NCBI GenBank assembly: GCA_937967535.1
Contig: CALCMV010000166.1
Coordinates: 1 to 26,869, forward strand
Direction of reading: 5' to 3'
Length of the DNA: 26,869 bases
DNA from: an uncultured Saprospiraceae bacterium
Lineage (GTDB): Bacteria > Bacteroidota > Bacteroidia > Chitinophagales > Saprospiraceae
In this document: in pieces, positions 7,727 to 16,438 of the stretch
Layout of the letters: each line of letters starts with the position of its first letter
Numbering within the stretch: the first letter of the stretch is position 1
The notes under the pieces: generated by a model
The model's input: the letters and a program-made list of their open reading frames with translations, nothing else
What the model was told of the DNA's origin: nothing
Database searches by the model: none
Made by a program: the position numbers and the translations under genes

Positions 7727-8779
7727 GTTGCGAGCGTGTTTTATAATCCATAATTCGTAACAGGGAATACATCGCAATTCCGCATTGATAAGACTCATCT
7801 TGTGCCTTATTTTCAGGCAAATATTGGCAATCTATTATCACAAAAAACAGAAAAAATAATTTGAATGAAGGCATAATTTCGGTTTTATTTTTTTAAAAAA
7901 TAAAAAAAATACCAATTGTATAGAAAATAAAATTATTTTTTTATATAGGGAAGTTAATTCGTTTTTATCTGTGAAAAATATTTCCCAATAAAAAAATACT
8001 TTATTTTATTTAATGTTTTTAAATCTTTAACTATCAGTAAATTATAGTGTTTTTTTGATGTTTTTTTGTAAATAAAAAAAGTAAAAATGATACCTTTTAA
8101 ATTTATAATTAAATTAATTTATTTTTAAAAAAAAATACAATCCACAGATAAATTAAAAATAGCCCTTTGCAACTATTTTCAACAAGCTACCGTCATTAAA
8201 AATACTTATCCATACACAAAATATCATTAACAACGCTACAATTGCATTTTTTGTGACATTAAAAATAAGTAACTTATGTAAACATCTGTGAAAAATTGTG
8301 AAATATGAATTTTATATTGTAAATTAATTAAATTTTATTTTGTTATAATATTGATAATAAAATAGTTACAAATTGATAATTTTCAATCATTCATAATTTT
8401 TATTTAAAATTCAAAATTAACAAACACATTTAATACTTATTTTATTCAAATTTTTTTTTATATCTATTTTTATTTATTCACCTAACATGTTCGCCAAACG
8501 TGAGATTGAAAATATTTACTGAATAATTTTCTATTTCTCTAATTTGAAGAACCATGTTATATTAAGTGCTTGGTAAGGCTAAGCAGTTTTTAGCATGTAT
8601 AATTTACTAAAAACAAACTGATTATTAAACTTGAGAGCTATCCTTTTGAATTTGCCGAATCCTGATAACGGATTACAAAATTTTGTTATTGATGAGATTG
8701 GGAAAAGTTATAGACTGTGATAGTTAATCTGGATGCTTGATTTTAAGCTTGCACTTATTTTAAACCTTGTATCAGAAGC

Positions 8780-11089
8780 ATGAGAATAATTTACGCAACC
8801 ATGTTTATCATGGCAATCTCTGTATGTAGTTTTGCCGAAGGAACACTCCAACTCATTACCTGCCCTACCTGCGAAGCCGGAATATCTATCAATGACAAAG
8901 CACAATTTGCTTATCCCGGACTTACCGAAGAACGCCGATTACATATCCGTATAGGTGATTTCGCCAGCGAAGAAATTTATGTAGCACTCGGACAAACCCA
9001 AGTGGGTGGCGCATGGTTTAGCCGACTCGTGAGTCCGAGCGGCGTACAATATACCTACGACGGAACAGGATTCGTAGCAGGCGGGTCACCTGCCACACTA
9101 CCCGTAGCCATTACAAGTGCTGCCGAAAACAGTGCCGGACCGAATGGCATTACTCAAGCCGGAGCTGCTGCACCCACCTCAGGCAGCTATACTTCCACAG
9201 TTTTTGCACCCAATGAAAACGGCGACTGGTATATCGAATTTACGGACGATGCCGGATTTGGCATACCTACTGTAAGCGCACGTGTACCGCTTTGGGATAT
9301 TAGTGTGGTGGATGTAAGTACGGCTGCCAATAATGTTATCAACGGACGACTCTGGTCGGAGCAGTGGGGATTGCGCTCAGGACCGGGTGCACAGAGTGAT
9401 CCTGGCGACTTTTTGGCGTCCACTTTTTATGTTTATACCGAACCGGAGCAAGTTGTAACAGCTATCGAAATCGGTGATTCCAATGACCCGGGATGGGGTG
9501 GTGACTGGCTCATTGCCTGCAATCGCTATGGTATAGACAATGCAGCTTTTCTATCAGGAAGCCCTGCTACTGCACGCCAATCTTACGATGGAGATGCTGA
9601 TGCAGATTTTGGACCTTTGAGCGAGTACAAAATCTTTGTCAACGAACCTGATATTATAGAATTTCCAAGTGGTGTTCAGGAGATTAATGTAGATGTGGTT
9701 TCCGTAGATTTGTGTGATGATGGCAGTTCATTTATCAGTTTTGTGACCAATGTACAAGCGGTTGGTGATATTATTTTGGATTTTCCTCCCCAAAGTAATA
9801 ACGGACCGGAAGATGTATCACTACCTGCACAGTTGATTAATCCGGGAGCGAACAGTATTCCCTGGAATGGATTTGACGGGCAAGGCAACGTTGTACCCGG
9901 TGGCACTATATTTTTCGTGCGCCTGTTTGCAGGAGCGAGTACGGTTCACTTCCCGATGTTTGACATCGAAGGGGTCACAGGGATGAAGGCACGCCTCGTG
10001 CGTCCGGGTACACCGGGATTCATTGGTTTGTACTGGGACAATAGCCAGATACCTCCTGACAATCCCGCCAACCCGCTTACAGAGATAGCTGACCCGGGCT
10101 GTGTATCTTCTCCTACTGTAGCCTGCAATGCCTATGGCAATTCTAATAACAGAACACTGAATATGTGGTGGAATGGTCTGGAAACCAATATAGCAGATGA
10201 AGTCATAGTACCCGAACCCGCAGGGGCAAGTATAGAAGCCGGTACGCCCGAAGCCGTATGTGACCAAACGAATGATATGGTTATCGTTCCATTAGATGCT
10301 GCGGGACTTGGCGTGAATGTAGTCGAATGGACTACTAGCGGCACAGGCGTATTTGTTGATGCCAATGCTTTCTCTACTATGTATATGCCTTCACAGGCAG
10401 ATATTAATGCCGGAACAGTTATTCTGACTTTGAGCGGTTTTGCTTGTCCGGGTGTAATGGATGAAGCAATTGTAGATATCAACGACCAAGTTTGTCTGTT
10501 GCCTATTCGCTTGTCTGATTTCTATGCTGGCTTCGTTGATGCAAAAGACCACTGTAAAGGTCTTAATGTGACTTGGACGACCGAAACAGAGGAAAATACC
10601 GATTACTATATCCTCGAAAGCAGTGCCAATGGTACTGATTTTGAATTCGTTGGTAGAGCAGATGCGGCAGGTAATTCCTTGACTGTCCAAAATTATACTT
10701 TGACAGATACAGACATCAACTCGATTAATTACTACCGATTGACTGCTTATGATAATGACGGCACATCAGAATCTTTTTTGATGGATAATACGGTACAGAC
10801 GAATTGTTTTGGCGATATAGCACCCAATACAATTTCTGAACTCTACCCAAATCCGGTACGCAACAACGAGGTGATAGCCCTCAAAATGCACGTTACCGAA
10901 GCCGCCGATGCTACGCTTCAAATTAAAGATATAAATGGCAGAACTGTGAGCAATATCCCTGTCAATTTGAATGAAGGAGAAAGCATTGTTGATTTCAATT
11001 TAGGTGGACTAGAGGCAGGTATTTATTTTGTAAATATAGCCAGCGATAAATGGACGACTGATTTTAAGAAGTTAGTTAAAATCCAGTAA
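8780..11089 (+). CDS. Secreted protein with type IX sorting domain (large, N-terminal part unknown)
   Basis: A 769-aa protein. Residues 1-19 are a signal peptide (MRIIYATMFIMAISVCSFA). The first 550 or so residues are rich in Gly, Asp, Asn and short beta patterns and are not recognised; two cysteines in TCPTC (about 28-32) open the mature region. From about residue 573 (LPIRLSDFYAGF) there is the FN3-like segment usual just before T9SS tails, with WTTETEENTDYYILESSANG and then NYYRLTAYDNDG. Residues 685-769 form a type A sorting domain: LYPNPVRNNE, LQIKDINGRTV, LEAGIYFVNI, KKLVKIQ. The tail sends the folded protein through the T9SS to the cell surface or medium. The gene is convergent with a second cargo gene, with a hairpin terminator between them. 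Start: ATG at 8780, directly at the signal peptide. Confidence 0.88.
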   Translation: MRIIYATMFIMAISVCSFAEGTLQLITCPTCEAGISINDKAQFAYPGLTEERRLHIRIGDFASEEIYVALGQTQVGGAWFSRLVSPSGVQYTYDGTGFVAGGSPATLPVAITSAAENSAGPNGITQAGAAAPTSGSYTSTVFAPNENGDWYIEFTDDAGFGIPTVSARVPLWDISVVDVSTAANNVINGRLWSEQWGLRSGPGAQSDPGDFLASTFYVYTEPEQVVTAIEIGDSNDPGWGGDWLIACNRYGIDNAAFLSGSPATARQSYDGDADADFGPLSEYKIFVNEPDIIEFPSGVQEINVDVVSVDLCDDGSSFISFVTNVQAVGDIILDFPPQSNNGPEDVSLPAQLINPGANSIPWNGFDGQGNVVPGGTIFFVRLFAGASTVHFPMFDIEGVTGMKARLVRPGTPGFIGLYWDNSQIPPDNPANPLTEIADPGCVSSPTVACNAYGNSNNRTLNMWWNGLETNIADEVIVPEPAGASIEAGTPEAVCDQTNDMVIVPLDAAGLGVNVVEWTTSGTGVFVDANAFSTMYMPSQADINAGTVILTLSGFACPGVMDEAIVDINDQVCLLPIRLSDFYAGFVDAKDHCKGLNVTWTTETEENTDYYILESSANGTDFEFVGRADAAGNSLTVQNYTLTDTDINSINYYRLTAYDNDGTSESFLMDNTVQTNCFGDIAPNTISELYPNPVRNNEVIALKMHVTEAADATLQIKDINGRTVSNIPVNLNEGESIVDFNLGGLEAGIYFVNIASDKWTTDFKKLVKIQ

Positions 11090-11111
11090 TTGCAAGTAGT
11101 AAATGATGAAA

Positions 11112-11165
11112 TGAGGGCTATCAGTTCATAGTTCATAGTTCATAGTTTTTTACAATTCATTGAAT
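11112..11165 (+). repeat. Partial copy of the GGCTATCAGTTCATAGTT repeat
   Basis: It reads GGCTATCAGTTCATAG, then two further TTCATAGT units, then TTTTTTACAATTCATTGAAT. It resembles the first half of the 93-bp units duplicated at 12531-12731 and contains a local triplication of the 8-mer. Confidence 0.65.
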
Positions 11166-11244
11166 AACAATATTTTGTAAGCGCATGTTCTAAATATACT
11201 CTATTCGTTTTATCATTCAAAAATAATAAACACCCGTAATGTTA

Positions 11245-11274
11245 AGTCCCGAATGTCGAAAGACATTCGGGACT
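11245..11274. terminator. Perfect 13-bp hairpin between convergent T9SS genes
   Basis: AGTCCCGAATGTC pairs perfectly with GACATTCGGGACT around a GAAA tetraloop, followed on the plus strand by ATTTTGTTTT. It lies between the ends of the two convergent genes and can serve both, though the plus-strand T-tract is the better one. Confidence 0.85.
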
Positions 11275-11314
11275 ATTTTGTTTTGATGGCTCCCTAGTAA
11301 TTTGGTAAAAACTT

Positions 11315-11352
11315 AAACTTAAACTTTCCCGACAACTGTCCGGGATAAACTT
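11315..11352. repeat. 38-bp dispersed repeat, copy 2
   Basis: Same element as 3219-3256, differing at two positions, in the gap between the convergent T9SS genes and close to the minus-strand stop codon. Confidence 0.75.
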
Positions 11353-11375
11353 AATACGGGTACTCACAACCCGAA

Positions 11376-12506
11376 TCACTTCTTCACCATCTGAATCAAT
11401 TCCTCTCCAAACTGCTCGCCCGAAATACGAACAAAATAATGGTTCGGAATCCAATCATTACAATCAACTTTAAAATAATTATCACCTTCGGTGAGTTGTA
11501 TTGCATTTTGATGGATGAGTCGTCCGCTCAAATCATAGACTTCGAGCGTACCGTCTTCATTGGCAAAAGAAGTGAGGTAAATCTCTGTGTGCGTATGTGC
11601 GGGATTGGGGAACACCGTAACACCGCCATCTGTACTCGAAAATCGCTCCACAACGATATGGCTATAAACGCTTTTTCCGTCAAAATCCACCATATTGAGC
11701 CTGTAATAATTACTACCGTTGACCGCTTGAGTATGAGTATAGGTATAATTTTGTCGAACCTGCGAATCGCCCGCGGCATTGAGCGTTTCGATGGGTCTGA
11801 AATCTATGCCATTGGCGGCATGTTCTAGCACAAAATAATCGCTGTCCTGCTCCGTTTCAGTTAACCAATCCAGTTGTATACCTTTTCTTACGGATGTGGC
11901 TTTGAAGTCAGCCAGCACCACAGGCAAAAGACTGGTTTTATCCTGCGTAATCATATTCCCCAAGCTGCCCGAATCACCATTATTCATACCATTTGAATTG
12001 ACGGCAGTAGCGGCAAAATGGATATTAATCTTATCAGGTGCATCCTGCGGATTAGGATAATTTGTCACAAAACTAAAGGTAAATACATTGGTGCCGCTAG
12101 TGCTGTTATGCTCCACATATTTGCGTCCGTCGGGCAGTGTAGTTACTTTCAGATTGGAAGAAAGATTGGTATAAGTCAAGTCCACAGGCGTACCCGTAGC
12201 AGCGTCTACCGCGATTGCCTGAAAACCAAAACCGAATGGAAAACCGACAGTATTCGACACCAAAAACTGATAGTTATTCGGGTCTGTGGGACTGTATTCC
12301 GGCAGTGCCTGCGCCAAAATATTAATCAATCCGTAATTGGCATTTAAGCCGTGACAGGTGGAACAAGTAGTACCAACCTCTCCGGGCGCACCCGTATAGC
12401 CTTGCCCCAATGCAGAAGCAGGACCACTGCTACGTGCAGTCAATAAGACCATTAGTGCGAAAAGTGACATACAAAAGAAAATAGTGTAGATGGTACGTAG
12501 TATCAT
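11376..12506 (-). CDS. Choice-of-anchor-V-type protein with CxxCH motif and T9SS sorting domain
   Basis: A 376-aa exported protein. A hydrophobic signal segment spans about residues 5-24. The mature N-terminus has GYTGAPGEVGTTCSTCHGL, with C48, C51 and H52 forming a CxxCH motif as in c-type cytochromes; a GAPGE...CxxCH opening followed by a beta domain is typical of the Bacteroidota choice-of-anchor V family. An FN3-like segment follows at about 193-285 (LPVVLADFKATSVRKGIQLD, then SDYFVLEHAANGIDF), similar in layout to the convergent gene. Residues 296-376 are a type A T9SS tail (VTVFPNPAHT, LEVYDLSGRLI, HYFVRISG, IQMVKK). Whether haem is attached is unknown: only one site and no obvious distal Met ligand. 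Start ATG at 12504-12506. Confidence 0.85.
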   Translation of the reverse strand: MILRTIYTIFFCMSLFALMVLLTARSSGPASALGQGYTGAPGEVGTTCSTCHGLNANYGLINILAQALPEYSPTDPNNYQFLVSNTVGFPFGFGFQAIAVDAATGTPVDLTYTNLSSNLKVTTLPDGRKYVEHNSTSGTNVFTFSFVTNYPNPQDAPDKINIHFAATAVNSNGMNNGDSGSLGNMITQDKTSLLPVVLADFKATSVRKGIQLDWLTETEQDSDYFVLEHAANGIDFRPIETLNAAGDSQVRQNYTYTHTQAVNGSNYYRLNMVDFDGKSVYSHIVVERFSSTDGGVTVFPNPAHTHTEIYLTSFANEDGTLEVYDLSGRLIHQNAIQLTEGDNYFKVDCNDWIPNHYFVRISGEQFGEELIQMVKK

Positions 12507-12530
12507 AAATGAATTTTTATTGTGATTTAT

Positions 12531-12731
12531 GGCTATCAGTTCATAGTTGCCTGTTCATAGTTTTTTACAATCAATTGAATTGCATCCCGATCCCGATACG
12601 GGATTGTAAATTACTGATTATCATAGGCAAAATTAGACGGCTATCAGTTCATAGTTGCCAGTTCATAGTTTTTTACAATCAATTGAATTGCATCCCGATA
12701 CCGATACGGGATTGTAAATTACTGATTATCA
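12531..12731 (+). repeat. Tandem direct repeat, two 93-bp units, period 108 bp
   Basis: Units 12531-12623 and 12639-12731 both run from GGCTATCAGTTCATAGTTGC to TTACTGATTATCA and differ at very few positions. Each contains ATCCCGA...CGGGAT, which can form a small hairpin. The 15-nt spacer contains CAAAATTA (12628-12635), which on the minus strand reads TAATTTTG and fits TAnnTTTG; it could be the -7 box of the CxxCH-protein gene. Confidence 0.85.
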
Positions 12732-12892
12732 GAATTGAGCAAACTTAAACGGGTAGCCACTTAGACGGCTAAACTGATTTATGAATGATAGACAAATTAA
12801 TTATAATTGCAATTTAAAAGAATATAATTGTATGTAATTGTCAATCATTCAACTTCAAAATCACTTTGTTTTATAAATTAAAGATGAAAATA

Positions 12893-12960
12893 TCAATGTC
12901 TTCACCAAATTTTGAATGAGAAATAAATTTAAATTTTACTTTGTTTTTTGTTGATAATTA
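12893..12960 (-). repeat. Dispersed repeat, 68-bp copy
   Basis: The reverse complement of this segment matches 7645-7726, from TAATTATCAACAAAAAACAA to GAAGACATTGA, lacking the 14-bp internal duplication of that copy. It lies about 390 bases upstream of the CxxCH gene start. Confidence 0.85.
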
Positions 12961-12966
12961 TAAAGT

Positions 12967-13118
12967 AATGTGTTCGCCAAATTGGGTATCCAATGTTTTT
13001 TGATTATTAATAAAATTAAATTATAACTTGTATTTATTTAAAAATTAATTATTTACAAAAATAAAAATAAATAAACTATTCACGTTCAATTTGTAATTTT
13101 TAATTTGGCGAACACATT
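12967..13118. repeat. Inverted repeat, AATGTGTTCGCCAAATT arms
   Basis: AATGTGTTCGCCAAATT (12967-12983) is perfectly complementary to AATTTGGCGAACACATT (13102-13118), 17 bp each, around 118 nt of AT-rich DNA. A further direct copy of the right arm, AATTGGCGAACACAT, is at 13156-13170, and related words end the repeats at 7645-7726 and 12893-12960. Confidence 0.85.
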
Positions 13119-13407
13119 GATAAAGTTAACAAATTAAATATTTTTTATTATTCAAAATTGGCGAACACATCGAAATGTAGCTTACATTTTAAAAACTAAA
13201 TATTACTTTTTAGTTTAAGTGTTAAAATAAATAATATACATAAAATTAATAGAATGTGACTACTATGCCTCTAAATCGCCGTAAATATAAGATTTTAAAA
13301 CTACTTGACCCAATAGACTTTATGCTTCTTTAGCGATTTTTTCAAAACCCTGTTATTCGTCCTTATTTACCGAACTTTGGAAATTTGGGAAAACATTGTT
13401 TTGTACT

Positions 13408-13431
13408 CTAAAGCAGTCATTACGGAGTTCC
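13408..13431. repeat. Solo half of the GCAGTCATTACGGAGTTCC repeat
   Basis: These 24 bases are identical to 19736-19759 in the right arm of the inverted repeat upstream of tsaE, and CCGTTCAC follows ten bases later here as it follows immediately there. No matching left arm was found nearby. Confidence 0.8.
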
Positions 13432-13622
13432 GAAATTTATGCCGTTCACAGTATAATTTCTAAACATGCTCTTAAATAATTCACCTGTATAAAAACCCGG
13501 ATAAATTAACTGAAAACCAAAAGAACACCTTTTTTGTTCAATTTGTCCGACTTGTGATTTCCGACCCTCAATTATGGTCTGACTTCCAAGAATATTTATT
13601 TTAAGTTTAATTACCTTTTTAC

Positions 13623-13814
13623 ACTTTGGACAGAGGAAATTGGGTAATTTGGAAACTCGGTAATCCCGATAATTATCGGGACTTTTTTAGAATTTTACAT
13701 AAAAGAATTAATAAACTATTTTGTTTTAATAATAAAATATATTTAATTGATTATCAATGAGTTACAGTTTTAAACCTAATTTCCCAGTTACCTAATTCCC
13801 ATTTTGTCCAAAGT
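13623..13814. repeat. Inverted repeat, ACTTTGGAC family, copy B
   Basis: ACTTTGGACA starts the left arm and TGTCCAAAGT ends the right. The arms continue imperfectly through GGTAATTTGGAAA on the left and CCCAGTTACCTAATTCCC on the right. Inside the left part sits a perfect 18-bp palindrome, TCCCGATAATTATCGGGA (13664-13681), followed by a T-run. The arms are related to copy A (1997-2180); the cores are not. The right arm ends 5 bases before the -7 box of the downstream receptor. Confidence 0.75.
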
Positions 13815-13819
13815 CTAAT

Positions 13820-13827
13820 TACCTTTG
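13820..13827 (+). promoter_or_regulatory. -7 box of the TonB receptor gene (TACCTTTG)
   Basis: TACCTTTG is an exact TAnnTTTG match 18 bases before the ATG at 13846. Its last three bases overlap the in-frame TTG at 13825, so that TTG cannot be the start if this box is used. A possible -33 TTTG at 13803-13806 is closer than usual. Confidence 0.6.
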
Positions 13828-13845
13828 CTCCATAAAAGAAAGATT

Positions 13846-16383
13846 ATGACACGTTTGGTACTCACTTTACTGACCCTGACAATGACCCTCCAAATATACG
13901 CTCAACGCTCCGGCGGACCACCTCCGGGCATGCGCGGCGGCGGCGAAATGCCTCAACTCGACATCAAAGGAAAAGTCTTTGACGCTGCTACGGGTTCGCC
14001 TTTGGAGTTTGCAAATATAGCCATCTTTAGCAAGCGCGATTCGAGCGTAATAGCAGGTGGACTGACACTGGCAGACGGCTCATTTGCCATCAAATCGCGT
14101 CCCGGACGCTTGTATGCGGTGGTCGAATTTTTAGGCTATCAAAGAACAGTCATTGACCCGCTACCCATAGACCGCGAAAAGATGCGTGCCGGAGAACGCA
14201 CCGTCAATCTTGGCGATATTCGCTTGGGCGATAGCGGTATTGACCTCTCGGAAGTAGAGGTACGTGCCGAAAAATCCGAAACCCAATTTTCGCTCGACAA
14301 GCGCATATTCAATGTCGGTAAAGACCTCGCCAATCAAGGTGGTACCGCCGAGGATATTCTGGATAATGTACCTTCAGTCGCGGTAGATGTAGAGGGGCAG
14401 GTCAGTCTGCGTGGAAATGCAGGGGTACGTGTACTCGTAGATGGCAAACCTTCGGGTATGGCAGCCTCCGACAACCTCAAACAAATTCCCGCCAATATGA
14501 TTGACCAAATCGAAGTCATCACCAACCCTTCGGCACGATACGAGGCAGAAGGCACAAGCGGCATCATCAATATTATTTTGAAAAAAGACAAACGAAGTGG
14601 TTTTAATGGTTCGTTTGATGTGACGGGGGGCTTTCCGGCACGTGCAGGTTTGGGTGCCAACCTCAATTATCGCAAAGGAAAAATCAATTGGTTTTTGAAT
14701 TATGGGCTAAATTATCGTACCGGACCGGGCAGCGGCTTCCAATATCAGGAAGTAAACTCTCCCGCAGGAATATTGATTTCTGAGCAGGTACGTGAGATGA
14801 ATCGTGCCGGACTTCGCAACAATATTCGCGGTGGTATTGATTATTATTTGACGGATAAAGATGTATTCACAGGCTCGCTGATGTATCGTATTTCGGACGA
14901 AAACAACAGGACTACGCTGACCTTCGACGACTTTCTGGATAGCCGAAACAATCCTGTCAGCCGTACCCTTCGCACAGATGAGGAAATTGAGGAAGAAAGC
15001 GGCTTGCAATACAGCCTCAATTATCGCAAAGAATTTTCTAACCGCTTCCATACGCTCAATATTTCGGCAGATTATCAGGATGATTTGGAAAAAGAAAGTT
15101 CTGACCTCCAACAGCGATTGGTGATGTCTGCCAACCCTGAAAATACCATCAATCCGCAGCGTTCTGCCAATCAGGAAGGCACACGACGCTGGCAGTTCAG
15201 AGCCGATTACAACCATGCCTTCACCCGCGACCACAAAATCGAATTTGGGCTGAATACTTCACTGCGCGACATCGATAATGATTATACCGTAGAAGAATTT
15301 CGCAATGGCGCATGGGCTTCCGAAATCAGCAATATTATCCCCAATGAGACCTTTGTTTTTGACAATGGCTTCCGCTACGATGAAGATATATATGCGGCTT
15401 ATGGTCAGTATGGCAACAAATACGAGGCGTTTAGCTTCTTAGCAGGTTTGCGCCTCGAACATACCGATGTCAACACCGAATTGATATTGACCGAATACTC
15501 CAATCCGCGCAATTATACCAACCTGTTTCCTTCGCTATTTTTGAGTTATGAAATCAGCGAAGGCAATGCCCTCCAAACGAGTTATAGCCGCCGGGTACGT
15601 CGTCCGCGTTTTTGGGATTTGAATCCGTTTTTTACCTTTAGCGACAATCGAAATCTCTTTGCCGGCAATCCTGACCTCGACCCCGAATTTACGGATTCCT
15701 ACGAGGTCAGTTATCTCAAAATTTGGGAAAAAGCTACGCTTTCGTCCGGTATTTTTTACCGTCATACAGAAGATGCTATCTCGCGTATTCGTGAGGTCAT
15801 TTCGTTTGGTGATGAAAATTCACCGCCTGTTACGCGCTTTACCTCCGCTAATTTGGCGACCCAAGACGAGATGGGATTAGAGACCACACTTTCCTACAAA
15901 GGCTTGGAATGGCTCAACCTCAATACCGACCTCAATCTTTTCCGTTCTGTCACATCAGGTATCATCAACGAAGGCGAAACCAACGAACAAAGGCTTGATG
16001 CCGAGACTTTTACGTGGACACTACGCGGTACAGCAAGGTTCAAATTTTGGGATTCTGACCTCCAAGCCCGCTTCAATTATCGCGCACCACGCATCACTGT
16101 ACAAGGCAGAAATAGATCTATTTCAAGCCTTGATTTGGGATGGAGTAAGGATTTCCTCAAATCCAAAAATATGACCGTCACTGTTTCTATACGCGACCTG
16201 TTCAACTCCAGAAAAAGACGATACGAAACCAATATTGAGAACTTCTTCCAAGAAGGAGAATTTCAATGGCGGGCGCGTTCTTCAAGCGTCACTCTGAGCT
16301 ATCGCATCAATCAGAAAAAACAACGGCGCGGTCGTCCGGGCGGCGGCAACTATCAAGGCGGCGGAGAGGAAGGTGGATTCTAA
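13846..16383 (+). CDS. TonB-dependent receptor, outer-membrane beta-barrel family
   Basis: An 845-aa outer-membrane receptor. Signal peptide 1-19 (MTRLVLTLLTLTMTLQIYA), then a Gly/Pro-rich linker, a carboxypeptidase-regulatory-like beta domain at about 39-115 (IKGKVFDAATGSPLEFANIA), a plug at about 135-250 (DILDNVPSVAVDVEGQVSLR, VLVDGKPSG, IPANMIDQIEVITNPSARYE, GTSGIINIILKK), and the C-terminal barrel of the Bacteroidota outer-membrane beta-barrel family. The C-terminus has an Arg/Gly-rich tail ending GGF. Such receptors use TonB-ExbBD energy for uptake or surface functions. No SusD partner adjoins it, so it is not a standard polysaccharide-utilisation pair, and the ligand is unknown. The ATG start is chosen over the upstream TTG because of the overlapping -7 box and the signal peptide. 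Transcription ends at the strong hairpin at 16565. Confidence 0.93.
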   Translation: MTRLVLTLLTLTMTLQIYAQRSGGPPPGMRGGGEMPQLDIKGKVFDAATGSPLEFANIAIFSKRDSSVIAGGLTLADGSFAIKSRPGRLYAVVEFLGYQRTVIDPLPIDREKMRAGERTVNLGDIRLGDSGIDLSEVEVRAEKSETQFSLDKRIFNVGKDLANQGGTAEDILDNVPSVAVDVEGQVSLRGNAGVRVLVDGKPSGMAASDNLKQIPANMIDQIEVITNPSARYEAEGTSGIINIILKKDKRSGFNGSFDVTGGFPARAGLGANLNYRKGKINWFLNYGLNYRTGPGSGFQYQEVNSPAGILISEQVREMNRAGLRNNIRGGIDYYLTDKDVFTGSLMYRISDENNRTTLTFDDFLDSRNNPVSRTLRTDEEIEEESGLQYSLNYRKEFSNRFHTLNISADYQDDLEKESSDLQQRLVMSANPENTINPQRSANQEGTRRWQFRADYNHAFTRDHKIEFGLNTSLRDIDNDYTVEEFRNGAWASEISNIIPNETFVFDNGFRYDEDIYAAYGQYGNKYEAFSFLAGLRLEHTDVNTELILTEYSNPRNYTNLFPSLFLSYEISEGNALQTSYSRRVRRPRFWDLNPFFTFSDNRNLFAGNPDLDPEFTDSYEVSYLKIWEKATLSSGIFYRHTEDAISRIREVISFGDENSPPVTRFTSANLATQDEMGLETTLSYKGLEWLNLNTDLNLFRSVTSGIINEGETNEQRLDAETFTWTLRGTARFKFWDSDLQARFNYRAPRITVQGRNRSISSLDLGWSKDFLKSKNMTVTVSIRDLFNSRKRRYETNIENFFQEGEFQWRARSSSVTLSYRINQKKQRRGRPGGGNYQGGGEEGGF

Positions 16384-16438
16384 ACAGACTCTTAAAAGCT
16401 GACAACGAACAGCTTATAAATTTATTAAAAAGTCAACA

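Larger units (their letters stand above)
7398..8779. other. 1.38-kb AT-rich, gene-free, repeat-filled region
   Basis: No credible coding sequence is seen on either strand. From the left it holds nested inverted repeats (outer TTTTGAATGA-type arms from about 7439 to 7710, inner arms 7479-7619), a repeat (7645-7726) whose inverted copy is at 12893-12960, then about 700 bases of extremely AT-rich DNA (about 7860-8480). A lone ATGTTCGCCAAA word occurs near 8486. The last 250 bases are less AT-rich and presumably carry the promoter of the T9SS gene, though no clear TAnnTTTG box is seen. Confidence 0.65.
12507..13845. other. 1.34-kb gene-free region dense in repeats
   Basis: No credible gene is seen. 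In order: two tandem 93-bp repeats (12531-12731), TAGACGGCTAAA near 12763, the dispersed repeat (12893-12960), the TGTGTTCGCCAAATT inverted pair (12967-13118) and a third copy (13156-13170), an AT-rich stretch, a solo GCAGTCATTACGG half-element (13408-13431), and the ACTTTGGAC inverted repeat (13623-13814) abutting the TonB-receptor promoter. The 13250-13480 part is less AT-rich, but I found no protein remnant in it. Confidence 0.6.

Noticed and set aside
8130..8300. Very AT-rich DNA with TTATCCATA and CAATCCACA, like DnaA boxes of an origin
   Set aside because: Only two imperfect boxes, no ordered cluster, and no replication gene nearby. AT-richness alone is common in the gaps of this window.
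12531..12731. Tandem 93-bp units considered as a CRISPR or coding duplication
   Set aside because: There are only two units, with a 15-nt linker, and both frames are broken or low in coding signal; the 79-codon plus-strand frame simply reads the repeat twice.
13825..13845. Upstream TTG start for the TonB receptor
   Set aside because: The TTG is part of the TACCTTTG -7 box, and the signal peptide begins at the ATG at 13846.
14707..15234. 175-codon minus-strand frame
   Set aside because: It is a shadow within the TonB-receptor barrel region and has no recognisable features.
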